DNA of 64,000 nucleotides from Panopea generosa. Its lineage: Eukaryota > Mollusca > Bivalvia > Adapedonta > Hiatellidae. Location of the stretch: assembly GCA_029582155.1 (NCBI GenBank), contig CM055900.1:49090736-49154735 (forward strand). The letters run 5' to 3'. The notes beneath the pieces are model-generated. The model saw only the letters and a list, made by a program, of their open reading frames with translations. It had not been told where the DNA came from and did not search any database. The first letter of the stretch is position 1; every line of letters starts with the position of its first letter. Of this stretch, positions 13,401-24,073 are shown piece by piece. The translations under genes and the position numbers were made by a program.

Positions 13401-13960
13401 ACATACACGAGCTACAGTTGTCCTACTCTCACCATCACTCATATTGCTCCCTGGAAACACAGGACATACACGAGCTACAGTTGTCCTACTCTCACCATCA
13501 CTTATATTGCTCCCTGGAAACACAGGACATACACGAGCTACAGTTGTCCTACTCTCACCATTACTCATATTGCTCCCTGGAAACACAGGACATACACGAG
13601 CTACAGTGGTCCTACTCTCACCATCACGTTTATTGCTCCCTGGAAACACAGGACATACACGAGCTACAGTGGTCCTACTCTCACCATCACTCATATTGCT
13701 CCCTGGAAACACAGGACATACACGAGCTACAGTGGTCCTACTCTCACCATCACTTATATTGCTCTCTGGAAACATAGAACATACACGAGCTACAGTGGTC
13801 CTACTCTCACCATCACTTATATTGCTCCCTGGAAACATAGAACATACACGAGCTACAGTGGTCCTATTTTCACCATCACATATATGGCTCCCTGGAAACA
13901 CAGGACATACACGAGCTACAATTGTCCTACTCGCACCATCACCCTATGGCTCCCTTGAGC
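7430..13960. repeat. 63-bp minisatellite, about 100 copies
   Basis: The unit includes acacgagctacagtggtcct, actctcaccatcactcatat and tgctccctggaaacacagga. Because 63 is divisible by 3 and the unit lacks stops in several frames, long open frames run on both strands, such as a PGSN-SDGESRTTVARVCP repeat on - and HRTYTSYSGP on +. Variation between units is largely amino-acid changing in the - frame (F/V, M/I, D/N, T/I), which argues against coding selection. Edge units are more degenerate than central ones, as expected from unequal exchange. Single-base indels near 9150, 9829 and 10899 switch the open frame. Confidence 0.95.
9768..11150. repeat. 1070-bp internal duplication within the 63-bp array
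   Basis: A distinctive pair of units at 9768-9890 has cacacggcaaacacgagc and a 62-bp unit with cagtgtcctattctc. It reappears at 10838-10960, offset exactly 1070 bp (16 x 63 + 62). The following units also match, including the rare cagaatatacacgagcaaca. A block of 17 units was therefore copied recently. Confidence 0.85.
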
Positions 13961-13984
13961 CACACATGGGTCGATATTTTAACC

Positions 13985-15780
13985 AGAGTAATGACCATGA
14001 CAAATAAAATAATAATGATGACATCATGCCCATTTTGAAGACACCTACTCCTTTACAGAGATCAATAGTGACCAGAGTGTCATCCTATAAGTAGTCTTTC
14101 ACAGCACGTGGCATATCCCGATTTCAATATTAAAAAGCAGATAATTCCGTAATTCCCCACAATTCAAAGCGCACGTGTCGAGAGCGTTTAGAAAAACAAC
14201 AATAATGGTTGACCCTTTCAATGCAATAGAAAACATATTTTGTGAAATAGTTAATTTCTTTATTCACCCTACAGGTGATAATTATGGTGAAAAAAATCGA
14301 AATCTGTCTTGTCTTAAGCGTTTCTTGACCCTCGCACTTTGCACGTTGCATTTTGGCAAGCATGATAAGCCGATTACGATAAACAGGAGCTCATTTTATA
14401 GAAATTTAACTAAACCCCACATTTATCAGAGCTTTACGTCATATTAATAGACCAATCAGTGTGTTCCTACTATTGCTAGGCAACGGCCCCCAGCGGGGTC
14501 AGCTGGGACAGTTTCTGCAGTCCAGTTGTGACGATGTTCTGCTAAAGGCTGCATCAACCGCATGTTTTTAAAACCTATGTGTGAGCCTATCTGTATATGA
14601 GCACCTATCTCTTTTTACAATGTTTGATATGCTGGGAATATATACGACAACTTGATGGAATTATATCATTGACCTTTAAAGAACAATCACCAATCAAGAT
14701 ATGATCTATGCCTGGCAACCATGACCCTGGGGTTCGACACTTTTGAATTAACTTGCAGGATTTAAATCCTTTTCGATGTTTCTTTCTGTTCTATTTCGCC
14801 CCTGTCCCTCGCCACATTGTGATGTTATGAACGTTTACTTCACCCCAGGCTGTTCACTGGTATAGTTTTCTCAAACAATCCCATTCAGCCAAGGGCATGG
14901 TATTAGATTAACGATCTCGTTCTATTACTTTGTTACCATAGTTGCGACCGGAAACCCGAGGGCATCTCACGTCAATAACACAAACTAAAATCTGCTGCAG
15001 CCTGCTTCACACAGAAAAGTAGATTACGTTTGAAATAAAATATTCCTTGAAGCGTCCCCTGTTTGTTTTTTTATAAATATAAACCATTAACGACTCAAGA
15101 TGGTAATTAGTGCCAAACGAAATTCCACGTGTGCAAATTTACTTGTTATCTTCAAAAAACGAAATCTGAATAACTGCTCTTATTTATTGAATCAATGGTG
15201 ATTTAGAACAGCGGTACTTTTGAATACTATTAAATATAGAAACAATAAACAAATTGCTAAAAAAAATAGATAAATGCACGAATGCTTTAAATTTGATCTC
15301 TCATTTCTTGTCACTGAATTACTTAAATACAAAAATCATATATTAATAAAATATGGACGTACTATTTACTTGCATCGAAAATGGGATTAAATTACTTCAA
15401 GTTATTTGCGATTCAACAGCGTTTCGCCTTTATTTTGTATGTGATATAAAAGAAATTTTAGTCGGTAATTGGACCTTTTAGATTCCCTCAGGCAATTCAT
15501 GTATTTAAAACACTTTATATACGCTTAATCCCCGTGCCTGTATTATATCGACGAAAAATAACATAAAACACAAAAACAGCGACCATAGTTTAAACATTTG
15601 CCTGTGGCACCGATGTGTGCACAGAGACATTCATTTGCCTTCCAAAGATTAATGGTAGTTCAGAATTTTACATATAGCAGAAAATATACGGGGTTTTTTT
15701 TCGTAGCAAATATGAAATCGGAGAGGCATCGAATGTGTAGTTTTTTTTTTAAAAAGTGTTAAAATTGCCCCCGAGAATAC
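13985..15780. other. unique intronic sequence between arrays
   Basis: Mostly AT-rich with no recognised exon. The only notable site is a CCAAT plus X-box-like pair at 14451-14484. Confidence 0.45.
14451..14484 (+). promoter_or_regulatory. CCAAT box plus RFX X-box-like motif
   Basis: ACCAATCAG (14451-14459) is followed 12 bases later by ATTGCTAGGCAAC (14472-14484), one base from a canonical X-box GTTGCTAGGCAAC. NF-Y and RFX sites are often paired in animal promoters and enhancers. It lies in the KCTD intron, so an enhancer or internal promoter is possible. This is motif evidence only. Confidence 0.3.
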
Positions 15781-15840
15781 GTAGCATTGTCTGAAAGTTG
15801 GTCTTAAAGGGACACATGAGGATGCTGAAATCGATCTTAA

Positions 15841-17055
15841 TTATGTTAGTGACAGAGAAAGTGATAGTGACAGTGATAGTGGCGGTGAAAGTGTCAGTGT
15901 CACTGATAGTGATAGTGACATTGATAGTGATAGTGACATTGATAGTGACAATGACATTGAGAGTGGCAGTGACACTGATAGTCGCAGTGATAGTTGCAGT
16001 GGCAGTGATAGTGATAGTGGCATTGACATTGATAGTCGCAGTGATAGTCGCAGTGATTGTAGCAGTGATAGTGACAGTGGCAGTTATAGTGGCAGTGATA
16101 GTAGCAGTGATAGTGACAGTGATAGTGGGAGTGATATTGGCAGTGACAGCAATAGTGGCAGTGATAATCGCAGTGGCAGTGATAGTGAAAGTGAAAGTGG
16201 CGGTGATAGTGATATTGATAGTGGTAGTGACAGTGATAGTGTCACTGGCAGTAATAGTCGCAATGATAGTCGCAGTGGCCGTTATAGTAGCAGTGATAGT
16301 AGCAGTGATATTGATAGTGGCAGTGATAGTGGCAGTGACACTGATAGTGGCAGTGACAACAATAGTGGCAGTGGCAGTGACAGTAGCAGTGATAGTAGCA
16401 GTGGCGGTGATAGTCGCAGTGACAGTGATATTTGCAGTTATTATGGCAGTGATAATTGTAGTGACAGCAATAGTGACAGTGATAGTGGCAGTGGCAGTGA
16501 TAGTGGCAGTGATAATGGCAGTGACAACAATAGTGGCAGTGGCAGTGATAGTAGCAGTGATAGTAGCAGTGGCAATGATAGTCGCAGTGACAGTGACATT
16601 GGCAGTTATTATAGCAGTGATAATTGCAGTGGCAGTGATAGTGGCAGTGGCAGTGATAGAAGCAGTGATAGTAGCAGTGGCATTAGTAGTCGCAGAGACA
16701 GTGATCTTGGCAGTTATTATGACAGTGATTGTGGCAGTAATAGTTATACTGATAGTGGCAGTGACACTGATAATGGCAGTGATAGTGGCAGTGAAAGTGA
16801 TAGTGGCAGTGAAATGGATAGTGGCAGTGAAAGTGATAGTGGCAGTGATAGTAGCAGTGATAGTGGCAGTGACAGTGATAGTGGCAGTGATAGTTGCAGT
16901 GACAGTGGCAGTGACAGTGATAGTGATAAGTGGCAGTGACAATGGCTGTGATAGTGACAATGACAGTGATAGTGGCAGTAATAGTTATATTGATAGTGGC
17001 AGTGACACTGATAATGGCAGTGATAGTGGCAGTGGCAATGACAGTGGTATGTAGT
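15841..17055. repeat. 12-bp GATAGTGGCAGT-type repeat
   Basis: About 1.2 kb is built from AGTGATAGTGGC and AGTGACAGTGAT units. The AGT-GAT-AGT-GGC frame is open for most of the array and would encode Ser-Asp/Gly repeats. A 1-base insertion near 16929 (gtgataagtgg) moves the frame. It sits inside the KCTD intron and I see no start or splice context for it. Confidence 0.9.
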
Positions 17056-18560
17056 TGAGATAGTGGTCATGATAGTGACAGTTGCAGTGCTAGTGACAGT
17101 GGTATGTAGCAGTGATAGCGGTAATGATAGTGACAGTTTAAGGGGCAGTGACAGAGGCATGTAGCAGCAATAGTGATCATGATAGTGGCAGTGACAGAGG
17201 TATGTAGCAGTGATAGTGATCATGATGGAGGCAGTGAGAGTGGTATGTAGCAGTGATAGTGATCATGATAGTGGCAGTGACGGTGGTATGTAGCAGAGGT
17301 AGTGATCATGATAGTGGCAGTGACAAATCTGTGTAGCAGTGAAAGTGATCATGATAGTGGCAGTGACAGTGGTATGTAGCAGTGATAGTGATCATGATAG
17401 TGGCAGTGACAAAGCTGTGTAGCAGTGATAGTGGTCATGATAGTGGCAGTAACAGAGGTATGTAGCAGTGATAGAGGTCATGATAGAGGCATTGACAGTG
17501 TTATGTAGCAGTGAAAGTGATCATGATAGTGGCAGTTACAGAGGTATGTAGCAGTGATAGAGGTCATGATAGAGGCATTGACAGTGTTTTGTAGCAGTGA
17601 AAGTGATCATGATAGTGGCAGTGACAGTGGTATGTAGCAGTGATAGTGATCATGATAGAGGCATTGACAGTGTAATGTAGCAGTGAAAGTGATCATGATA
17701 GTGGCAGTGACAGTGGTATGTAGCAGTGATAATGATCATGATAGTAGCAGTGACAGAGGCATGACACAGTGATAGTGATCATGATAGTGGCAGAGACAGA
17801 GCTTTGTAGCAGTGATAGTGATCATGATAGTGGCAGTGACAGTGGTATGTAGCAGTGGTAGTGATTATGATAGTGGTAGTGACAGTGGTATGTAGTAGTG
17901 ATAATGGTCATGATAGTGACAGTGATAGTAGTATATAGTAGTGATAGTGATCATGATAGTAGTGATAGTGGCAGTGATTGTAGCAGTGATAGTGACAGTG
18001 GCAGTGATAGTGACAGTGGTATGTAGCAGTGATTGTGATCATGATAGTGGCAGTGACAGTGATCATGATAGTGGAAGTGACAATGGTATGTAGTAGTGAT
18101 AGTGATCATGATAATTGCAGTGACAGTGGTATGTAGCATTGATAGTGGTCATGATAGTGGCAGTGACAAAGTTATGTAGCAGTGATAATGATCATGATAG
18201 TGACAGTGACAGAGGTATGTAGCAGCGATAGTGATCATGATAGTGGTAGTGACAGTGATATTTAGCAGTGATAGTGATCATGATAGTGGCAGTGACAGAG
18301 GTATGTAGCAGTGATAGTGATCATGATAGTGGCAGTGACAGAGTAATGTAGAAGTGATAATGATGATGATAGTGACAGTGACAGAGGTATGGAGTAGCGA
18401 TAGTGTTCACGATAGTGACAGTGATAGATGTATGTAGCAGTGATAGTATCATGATAGTGGCAGTGACAGAGGTATGTAGCAGTAATAATGATCATGATAG
18501 TAGCAGTGACAGAGGTATGTAGCAGTGATAGTGGTAATAATAGCGGCAGTGACAGAGGTA
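17056..18560. repeat. 43-bp minisatellite derived from the 12-bp repeat
   Basis: The unit runs gtatgtagcagtgatagtga, tcatgatagtggcagtgaca, gtg. The spacing of TGATCATGAT (17347, 17390, 17433) is 43 bp. Stops occur in every unit (tagcag, tgatag). The unit contains the palindromes TGATCA and ATCATGAT. It grades directly out of the upstream 12-bp array. Confidence 0.88.
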
Positions 18561-18640
18561 GTTATAGTGAGATAGTGAGAACGTTGGCGAGTTATTAGTA
18601 TAAGGAGGTTAGATCGACATAGGTCCACGTATACCAGGAA

Positions 18641-18690
18641 AACTAGATGTGATGTGTAACCTGTAATGTGTTGAAAATGGGTTAAAATAT
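18641..18690 (+). mobile_element. SINE A tail fragment
   Basis: It contains taacctgtaatgtgttgaaa then atgggttaaa, the conserved 3' end of family A. It lies beside an antisense family A head, so two insertions or an inversion are present. Confidence 0.6.
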
Positions 18691-18694
18691 ATTG

Positions 18695-18806
18695 TTTGAA
18701 GGAGACCCAGAATTAATCTTTCTGACATAGTGTTTTTGTCTCAGCTGGTCCCGAACCCAGGACCTCGGTGAGGAGAGGTTTGTGGTCGTTAGACGACTCG
18801 GTAGAC
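18695..18806 (-). mobile_element. SINE A head, antisense, next to KCTD exon 2
   Basis: The - strand reads CCGAGTCGTCTAACGACCAC, then ctctcctcaccgaggtcctg and a B-box-like gttcgggacc. It matches the + copy at 36806. It ends about 40 bp before the splice acceptor at 18846, so it may overlap the branch-point region. Confidence 0.7.
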
Positions 18807-18846
18807 CTCCTTTATATATTCTTTTAAACCTTCTTCTATATTTCAG

Positions 18847-19468
18847 GTTTCCCGAATCTCGACTCGCCAAAATGTTCAACGGAAACGTGCCGATAGTCCT
18901 GGACACTCTCAAACAGCACTACTTCATTGACCGTGACGGCAAGATGTTCCGCTACATTCTCAATTACATGCGCCTCGCCAAGTTTGTCATCCCAGACAAC
19001 TTCAATGAGCTGGACCAACTGTACGAGGAAGCTAAATATTTTGATCTGCACGGAATGATGCGTGAGATTGAAATCTTGCGACGTGGGAAGAGCATTAAGA
19101 AAGAGAAAATGGACACAAATGAAGTGAAATCGTCTGGATACGCTGGCGGACTGTGTGACTGTGTAGCCGTGAGTCTTAGTCCAGACCTTGGCGAGAGAAT
19201 ATCGCTAAGTGCTGAGAGGTTTCTGTTAGAGGAGGTGTTTCCAGAACTCAGTTCCGCCTTGATGGACTCACGGAATTCTGGGTTTAACTTGGACAATCGT
19301 TACGTAATAAGATTTCCGTTAAATGGGTTCTGTAAATTGAATTCGGTTCAAGTGTTTCAGAGACTTCTTAACAATGGATTTAGAATTGAGGCGGCGACTG
19401 GAGGGGGCGTGGAAGGTCAACAGTTCAATGAATATTTATACGTGAGAAGAAACGGTACATCTCACTGA
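18847..19468 (+). CDS. KCTD15: KCTD1/KCTD15-type BTB protein, second coding exon
   Basis: This exon follows a pyrimidine-rich acceptor (cttcttctatatttcag) and encodes residues 56-262, ending at a TGA (19466-19468). It completes the BTB domain (about residues 37-139), including FPESRLAKMFNG, LDTLKQHYFIDRDGKMFRYI and LYEEAKYF. It then encodes the KCTD1/15-specific C-terminal region with SPDLGERISLSAE, EEVFPEL, RYVIRFPLNGF, LNSVQV and the GGGVEGQQFNEY loop. The spliced protein is 262 residues, against about 257 for human KCTD1. The linker between BTB and C-terminal region is longer and contains KKEKMD. The C-terminus ends RRNGTSH and lacks the extended tail with a sumoylation-type motif seen in vertebrate members. 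A GTGAGA at 19442-19447 could act as an alternative donor to an unseen last exon. It is likely the single invertebrate counterpart of vertebrate KCTD1 and KCTD15. The family assignment is firm; the exact orthology is inferred. Confidence 0.94.
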
Positions 19469-19614
19469 TTTAGCATCAAAGAACGGCGCAGCTATGTTTA
19501 ATATGAAATCCATTTTGTGTCAAGACATGCCACATACGTGTATCTATTTTCAATCATTGTTGCTTTGGATTTGATTATGTTGTGATTATTTGCGCTACAT
19601 AACAGGAACTTGTG

Positions 19615-19850
19615 GCCGAGTGTTCTAAAGCGCCGTTTCAGGGTCCATTACCTGTCATTTTTTGGATTGTGGGTTCGAGTCCCGCTCGGTTAAAAAAAAC
19701 AACAACGTTATGTTAGAAAGGTCGCCAGTTACATGTAGAAGGACGATGATTAAAATCAGAATCAGCCCCTCTCTCCACAGTAAAAACTGAACTTCATATA
19801 TAACCTATACTATGACGAAAATGGAGTTAAACTCCTTTTAAAGTTACCGG
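19615..19850 (+). mobile_element. SINE family A copy
   Basis: It has TGGCCGAGTG, AAAGCGCCGTTTC and B box GGTTCGAGTCCC, then gaaaggtcgccagttacatg, and a degenerate tail with catatataacctatactatg. It lies about 150 bp after the KCTD stop, in the likely 3' UTR. Confidence 0.75.
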
Positions 19851-19959
19851 TAATCACATTATATAATTACAACGCATGGCCGGCATCTGCGTCCGGTGTA
19901 CTGGAACGTGTGGTTTTCCACAATAGATAACATGAACTAAATTTTAGAGGATAAATGGG

Positions 19960-20185
19960 AAAACGGATATTGTCTAATGCGCCGTTTCAAGATCACTTGC
20001 CACTCGCCACTAATGGCCTAGATTCGAGTCCCGCTCTCCCCAAAAACTTTATGTGAGAAAGATTGTCAGTTACTTGCGAAAGGACGATGGTTCTATTCAG
20101 ATTCATTCTGAGGTCTTCCTCCATCATTAAAACTGGAAATGTCATATATAATCTGAAATGTGTTGAAAATGTTGTACAGCCCCAT
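19960..20185 (+). mobile_element. SINE family A copy
   Basis: It has taatgcgccgtttcaagatc, B box GATTCGAGTCCC, gagaaagattgtcagttact, tcagattcattctgaggtct and tail ctgaaatgtgttgaaaatg. An ATTAAA lies inside it at 20126-20131. Confidence 0.78.
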
Positions 20186-20810
20186 TTGAAACAAAGACAA
20201 TTACGAATATCACTTGTTCAGACTGCCCATATTTCAAAGGTTATCTAGCCCTGGGGCTAGTTTCACTAAACATCTCAAGTAGAGATTTTCCTCATCTCAG
20301 AATTCTCAATTTTTCTAAATGATGACTTGTCCGCACAGAGTTGAAGTTATAACAGCTTTACTCATGGGTAAAATATTACATGCACAATATACAATGTAAT
20401 TGAGTAAAATCTCAAGTTGAGATGTTTAATGACAATAAGGAGGAAGTTTACTGAAAAAAGCGACTTACATGAAGTCAAACCAAACTTAACGTAGTTTGAA
20501 ATGGCATAATCAGCTGATAGTTACTTGTAAACTAATGACAGTTTTATTTATCTTATAACATAAACAATGAGACTTTTATACCACTTACTGTTTATTACAT
20601 AAATAGAATGCATAAAACAGCATTTAGAAGTGGACTGGTATTCGTTTTTCGTTTTTCGATATATAAGTGCATATAACTCTTCAATATTGGAGACTGAGAA
20701 AGTCGGGGTTAAGGTTAGTTTTAATGCGAATATCGAAAGACGAAACACGAATATTAAACTTCAGTCTGTCATAAAAATGTTGGCAATTGTACCTTGTTCT
20801 CTTTAAGCCA

Positions 20811-21050
20811 GGCCCTGTTAGCACAGTCGGTAATGCGTCTGAGTATAAGTCAGGTGTCGCGAGTTCGAGTTCAGTCACCGTGATGATTGATACACGGCAT
20901 TGCATCTCATTGTCATTCGTCTCTCAGCACTGATTCAAGTGGAATGTCATCAGTCACTTACGCAGATGTGTGCTCGAGTACTGGTTAACCTTTCAGGATT
21001 CCTGGAAAGAGTGATTAGTGTAACTGATCGTCTGTTAGCCCTCAATGGCC
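20811..21050 (+). mobile_element. SINE family C copy
   Basis: The tRNA-like head reads ggccctgttagcacagtcgg, taatgcgtctgag, and B box GAGTTCGAGTTC. The body has acggcattgcatctcattgt and ctcgagtactggttaacc, and the tail is ctgatcgtctgttagccctc. Antisense relatives at 32945 and 39412 share body and tail, which supports a dispersed family. Confidence 0.75.
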
Positions 21051-21165
21051 GAGTGATCAATTAAAGCTCTAACCGCTAAGATAAACTCTCCATCAACCAA
21101 TAAAACAATATATGTCACATATAACGGTTAAACCTGTAATGTGATGAAAATGGCATTAATCCCGA
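21045..21165 (+). mobile_element. SINE family A copy with internal deletion
   Basis: The head is aatggccgagtgatcaatta, then the copy jumps to ctccatcaaccaataaaaca and the tail aacctgtaatgtgatgaaaa. It carries an AATAAA at 21099-21104 in the KCTD sense orientation. Confidence 0.6.
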
Positions 21166-21520
21166 CTCAAAGAGGCGAAAAATTGATTTCTTAGAAATAC
21201 ATTTTTTCTGTTGACGTTACTCAAGGTTATCGGCTTATTTTGAATATTCATGTGTTACTGTCCTTTTTATCTCACAATAATGTTTGTTAGTTCACTGTTG
21301 CCCATTATTTTGTAAGTGCTGTACCTGATTGGTACGTCATAAATGATATAACTTTTGTGTAAATACGTTATAAAACTTAGTCATTCAATCATAACTGTTA
21401 CAAGCTGCTTGAACCTTGTATATTATAATTATCACAGAGTCACATTTGAAGTTTTGTCACGATAAAAATGAAATAAACTATAACTTACACATTGATTTCA
21501 GACTTGAGTTTTTGTTATAT

Positions 21521-21896
<376 letters not shown>

Positions 21897-22094
21897 TTCT
21901 GGTGGAAGTGATGTTGTGGGGTGCGGTTTTTATATGTTATAAAAACATCTTTTTTTTTCATAAAACAAAACAACACCTATTTTCTTTCTAACCCTAATGT
22001 CACAAACCTTGAAATCCAACCCTAATGACACTAAAAAAGAATGAAAAAAGGTGAAAAAAAGTCAAAGAAAAATGTGTAAAAAAATGAAATTAAC

Positions 22095-22200
22095 CCCACA
22101 ATGCCATTCTGTACGCATTTCGACTTGTGGGGAGCACATTTTGCACCCCACAAGTACCAAAAAAAACACAATGCCATTCTGTACTGGCAACGCAACCCAC
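22095..22200. repeat. direct repeat with a 9-bp hairpin
   Basis: CTTGTGGGG (22124-22132) and CCCCACAAG (22146-22154) are perfect inverted arms with a 13-base loop. They are framed by two copies of CACAATGCCATTCTGTAC. No function is recognised. Confidence 0.6.
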
Positions 22201-22299
22201 AACTCATCCCCGACACGTACTGACACAGACGGACGGACATACGAACAGACAGACGAACAGGCAGACGAACAGGCTGACAGTTTATTTAATTAATATTGT

Positions 22300-23573
22300 T
22301 CGGTTTTATTCATATTATGTTCACGGAGGATAAACTGTAAAACATGAAGTCATAAACCTACTCTCCACTGTCAACTGGACACTGCCCAGTCAGTATTACA
22401 TATAACTAGCGAAGAACAAAATGTTGCGATTTACCAAATAAAGACTGCCGCAGATACATCCAGCTTCCGAGGCAAAGTTACCCAAGTCAAAGTCGCAGTG
22501 ACCCGACATTTCCATGACTGCAAGCCATAGAACATAGACAAACATAATAAAATCAGCAACAGTCAATTGGACGTCAGCGCCACCCTCCCGAGATTAATTA
22601 TCATGTTTTATACGAACTTGTCGTGCACAGTATCACATTAAGTTGTTTATATCCCAACTTTTCCAAACATGTAAAGCAATCTAAATTGTTACTATAATTT
22701 GTACATGCCCCGGAGCCCACTCCTCTTAAAATACAAAGTGTACGAAACATAAAATTATATCATGTTCACCTGGCCAGCCTGCGGGCCCAACCAGCATCAC
22801 AAATCCACATCACAGAGTACATTATCTGTTTTCGCCGCCGGCAATGAAGCAGCGAAATTCGCCATATCCAGATCCTGATGTAGCCGACACGACTCCTGAA
22901 TTATCAGCTTCTGCCAGCGGCAATGAGGCAATTGACTGAATCAATAAATCTGCTGCAGGAAAACCAAAACGTATATACATTTATCTCGCTGGAGATGCGT
23001 GGCTTTACTTATAAGTAATCAGACGTATCTTTAGATGCGGGGGTGACACAGCACTTCGGGAAATGGAAACGGGTAAAAAAAATATGGACACAATTTAAAA
23101 TGGCTTGTATGTGTAGGTTGCAGGTTGTGGGTTTGAGAGAAAACAAGTGGATATATAATTAATATAATATAGTATTGATCCATCACTGGTGGGTCCAGTT
23201 GGAATCCAGACATCTGGGATTTAAACCCCAACCCCACCCATGTACATTGATCGACACTCCTAGATCTGCCTCAATCTATACCAACGCTCTATTCACCTCT
23301 GCCGATGCACCGAAGTGTGTACCGTACTACTATTTTTTTTCGGTATTAATGAAATAATGCAAAACTGTGTCAAATGTGCTAGTAGATTTGATTTTGTAAG
23401 AATCTTGCAATAGTTGAGACATTGATAAAGGTTAATGGAGCATAGCACAGAACATCCTGTGGATCCGCCTATGTCATATCAACTTCAATTGCACCATCTT
23501 TGATAAAAGAAAACATGAATCAGAGACTTAATGACAGTTGTGTATATGTCTCTGCATGACAGTTATGAAGAAA
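22300..23573. other. non-coding, nothing recognised
   Basis: Sequence of mixed composition up to the assembly gap. No domain, SINE head or tandem array was identified. Confidence 0.35.
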
Positions 23574-24073
23574 NNNNNNNNNNNNNNNNNNNNNNNNNNN
23601 NNNNNNNNNNNNNNNNNNNNNNNNNNNNNNNNNNNNNNNNNNNNNNNNNNNNNNNNNNNNNNNNNNNNNNNNNNNNNNNNNNNNNNNNNNNNNNNNNNNN
23701 NNNNNNNNNNNNNNNNNNNNNNNNNNNNNNNNNNNNNNNNNNNNNNNNNNNNNNNNNNNNNNNNNNNNNNNNNNNNNNNNNNNNNNNNNNNNNNNNNNNN
23801 NNNNNNNNNNNNNNNNNNNNNNNNNNNNNNNNNNNNNNNNNNNNNNNNNNNNNNNNNNNNNNNNNNNNNNNNNNNNNNNNNNNNNNNNNNNNNNNNNNNN
23901 NNNNNNNNNNNNNNNNNNNNNNNNNNNNNNNNNNNNNNNNNNNNNNNNNNNNNNNNNNNNNNNNNNNNNNNNNNNNNNNNNNNNNNNNNNNNNNNNNNNN
24001 NNNNNNNNNNNNNNNNNNNNNNNNNNNNNNNNNNNNNNNNNNNNNNNNNNNNNNNNNNNNNNNNNNNNNNNNN
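23574..24073. other. assembly gap, 500 N
   Basis: Exactly 500 undetermined bases, the size of a conventional placeholder, so the true gap length is unknown. Open frames crossing it are meaningless. Confidence 0.99.

Larger units (their letters stand above)
5082..18846 (+). other. KCTD gene intron, dominated by tandem repeats
   Basis: The intron is bounded by GTGAGT at 5082 and a pyrimidine tract plus CAG at 18844-18846. It is 13,765 bp long. Three tandem arrays (5521-6790, 7430-13960, 15841-18560) make up about 10.5 kb, or roughly 76 percent. The junction is supported by an exact phase match and by continuity of the BTB domain on both sides. No further coding exon was recognised inside it. 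Confidence 0.88.

Noticed and set aside
7318..14007. Very long open reading frames on both strands (up to 1179 codons).
   Set aside because: They are produced by the 63-bp stop-free repeat, overlap each other in opposite strands and frames, lie in the KCTD intron, and show amino-acid-changing unit variation.
18782..18846. Extra N-terminal residues (MVVRRLGRPPLY) for a KCTD protein starting within the upstream frame.
   Set aside because: That stretch is SINE-derived and intronic; the splice acceptor at 18846 joins in phase to the exon carrying the missing first part of the BTB domain.
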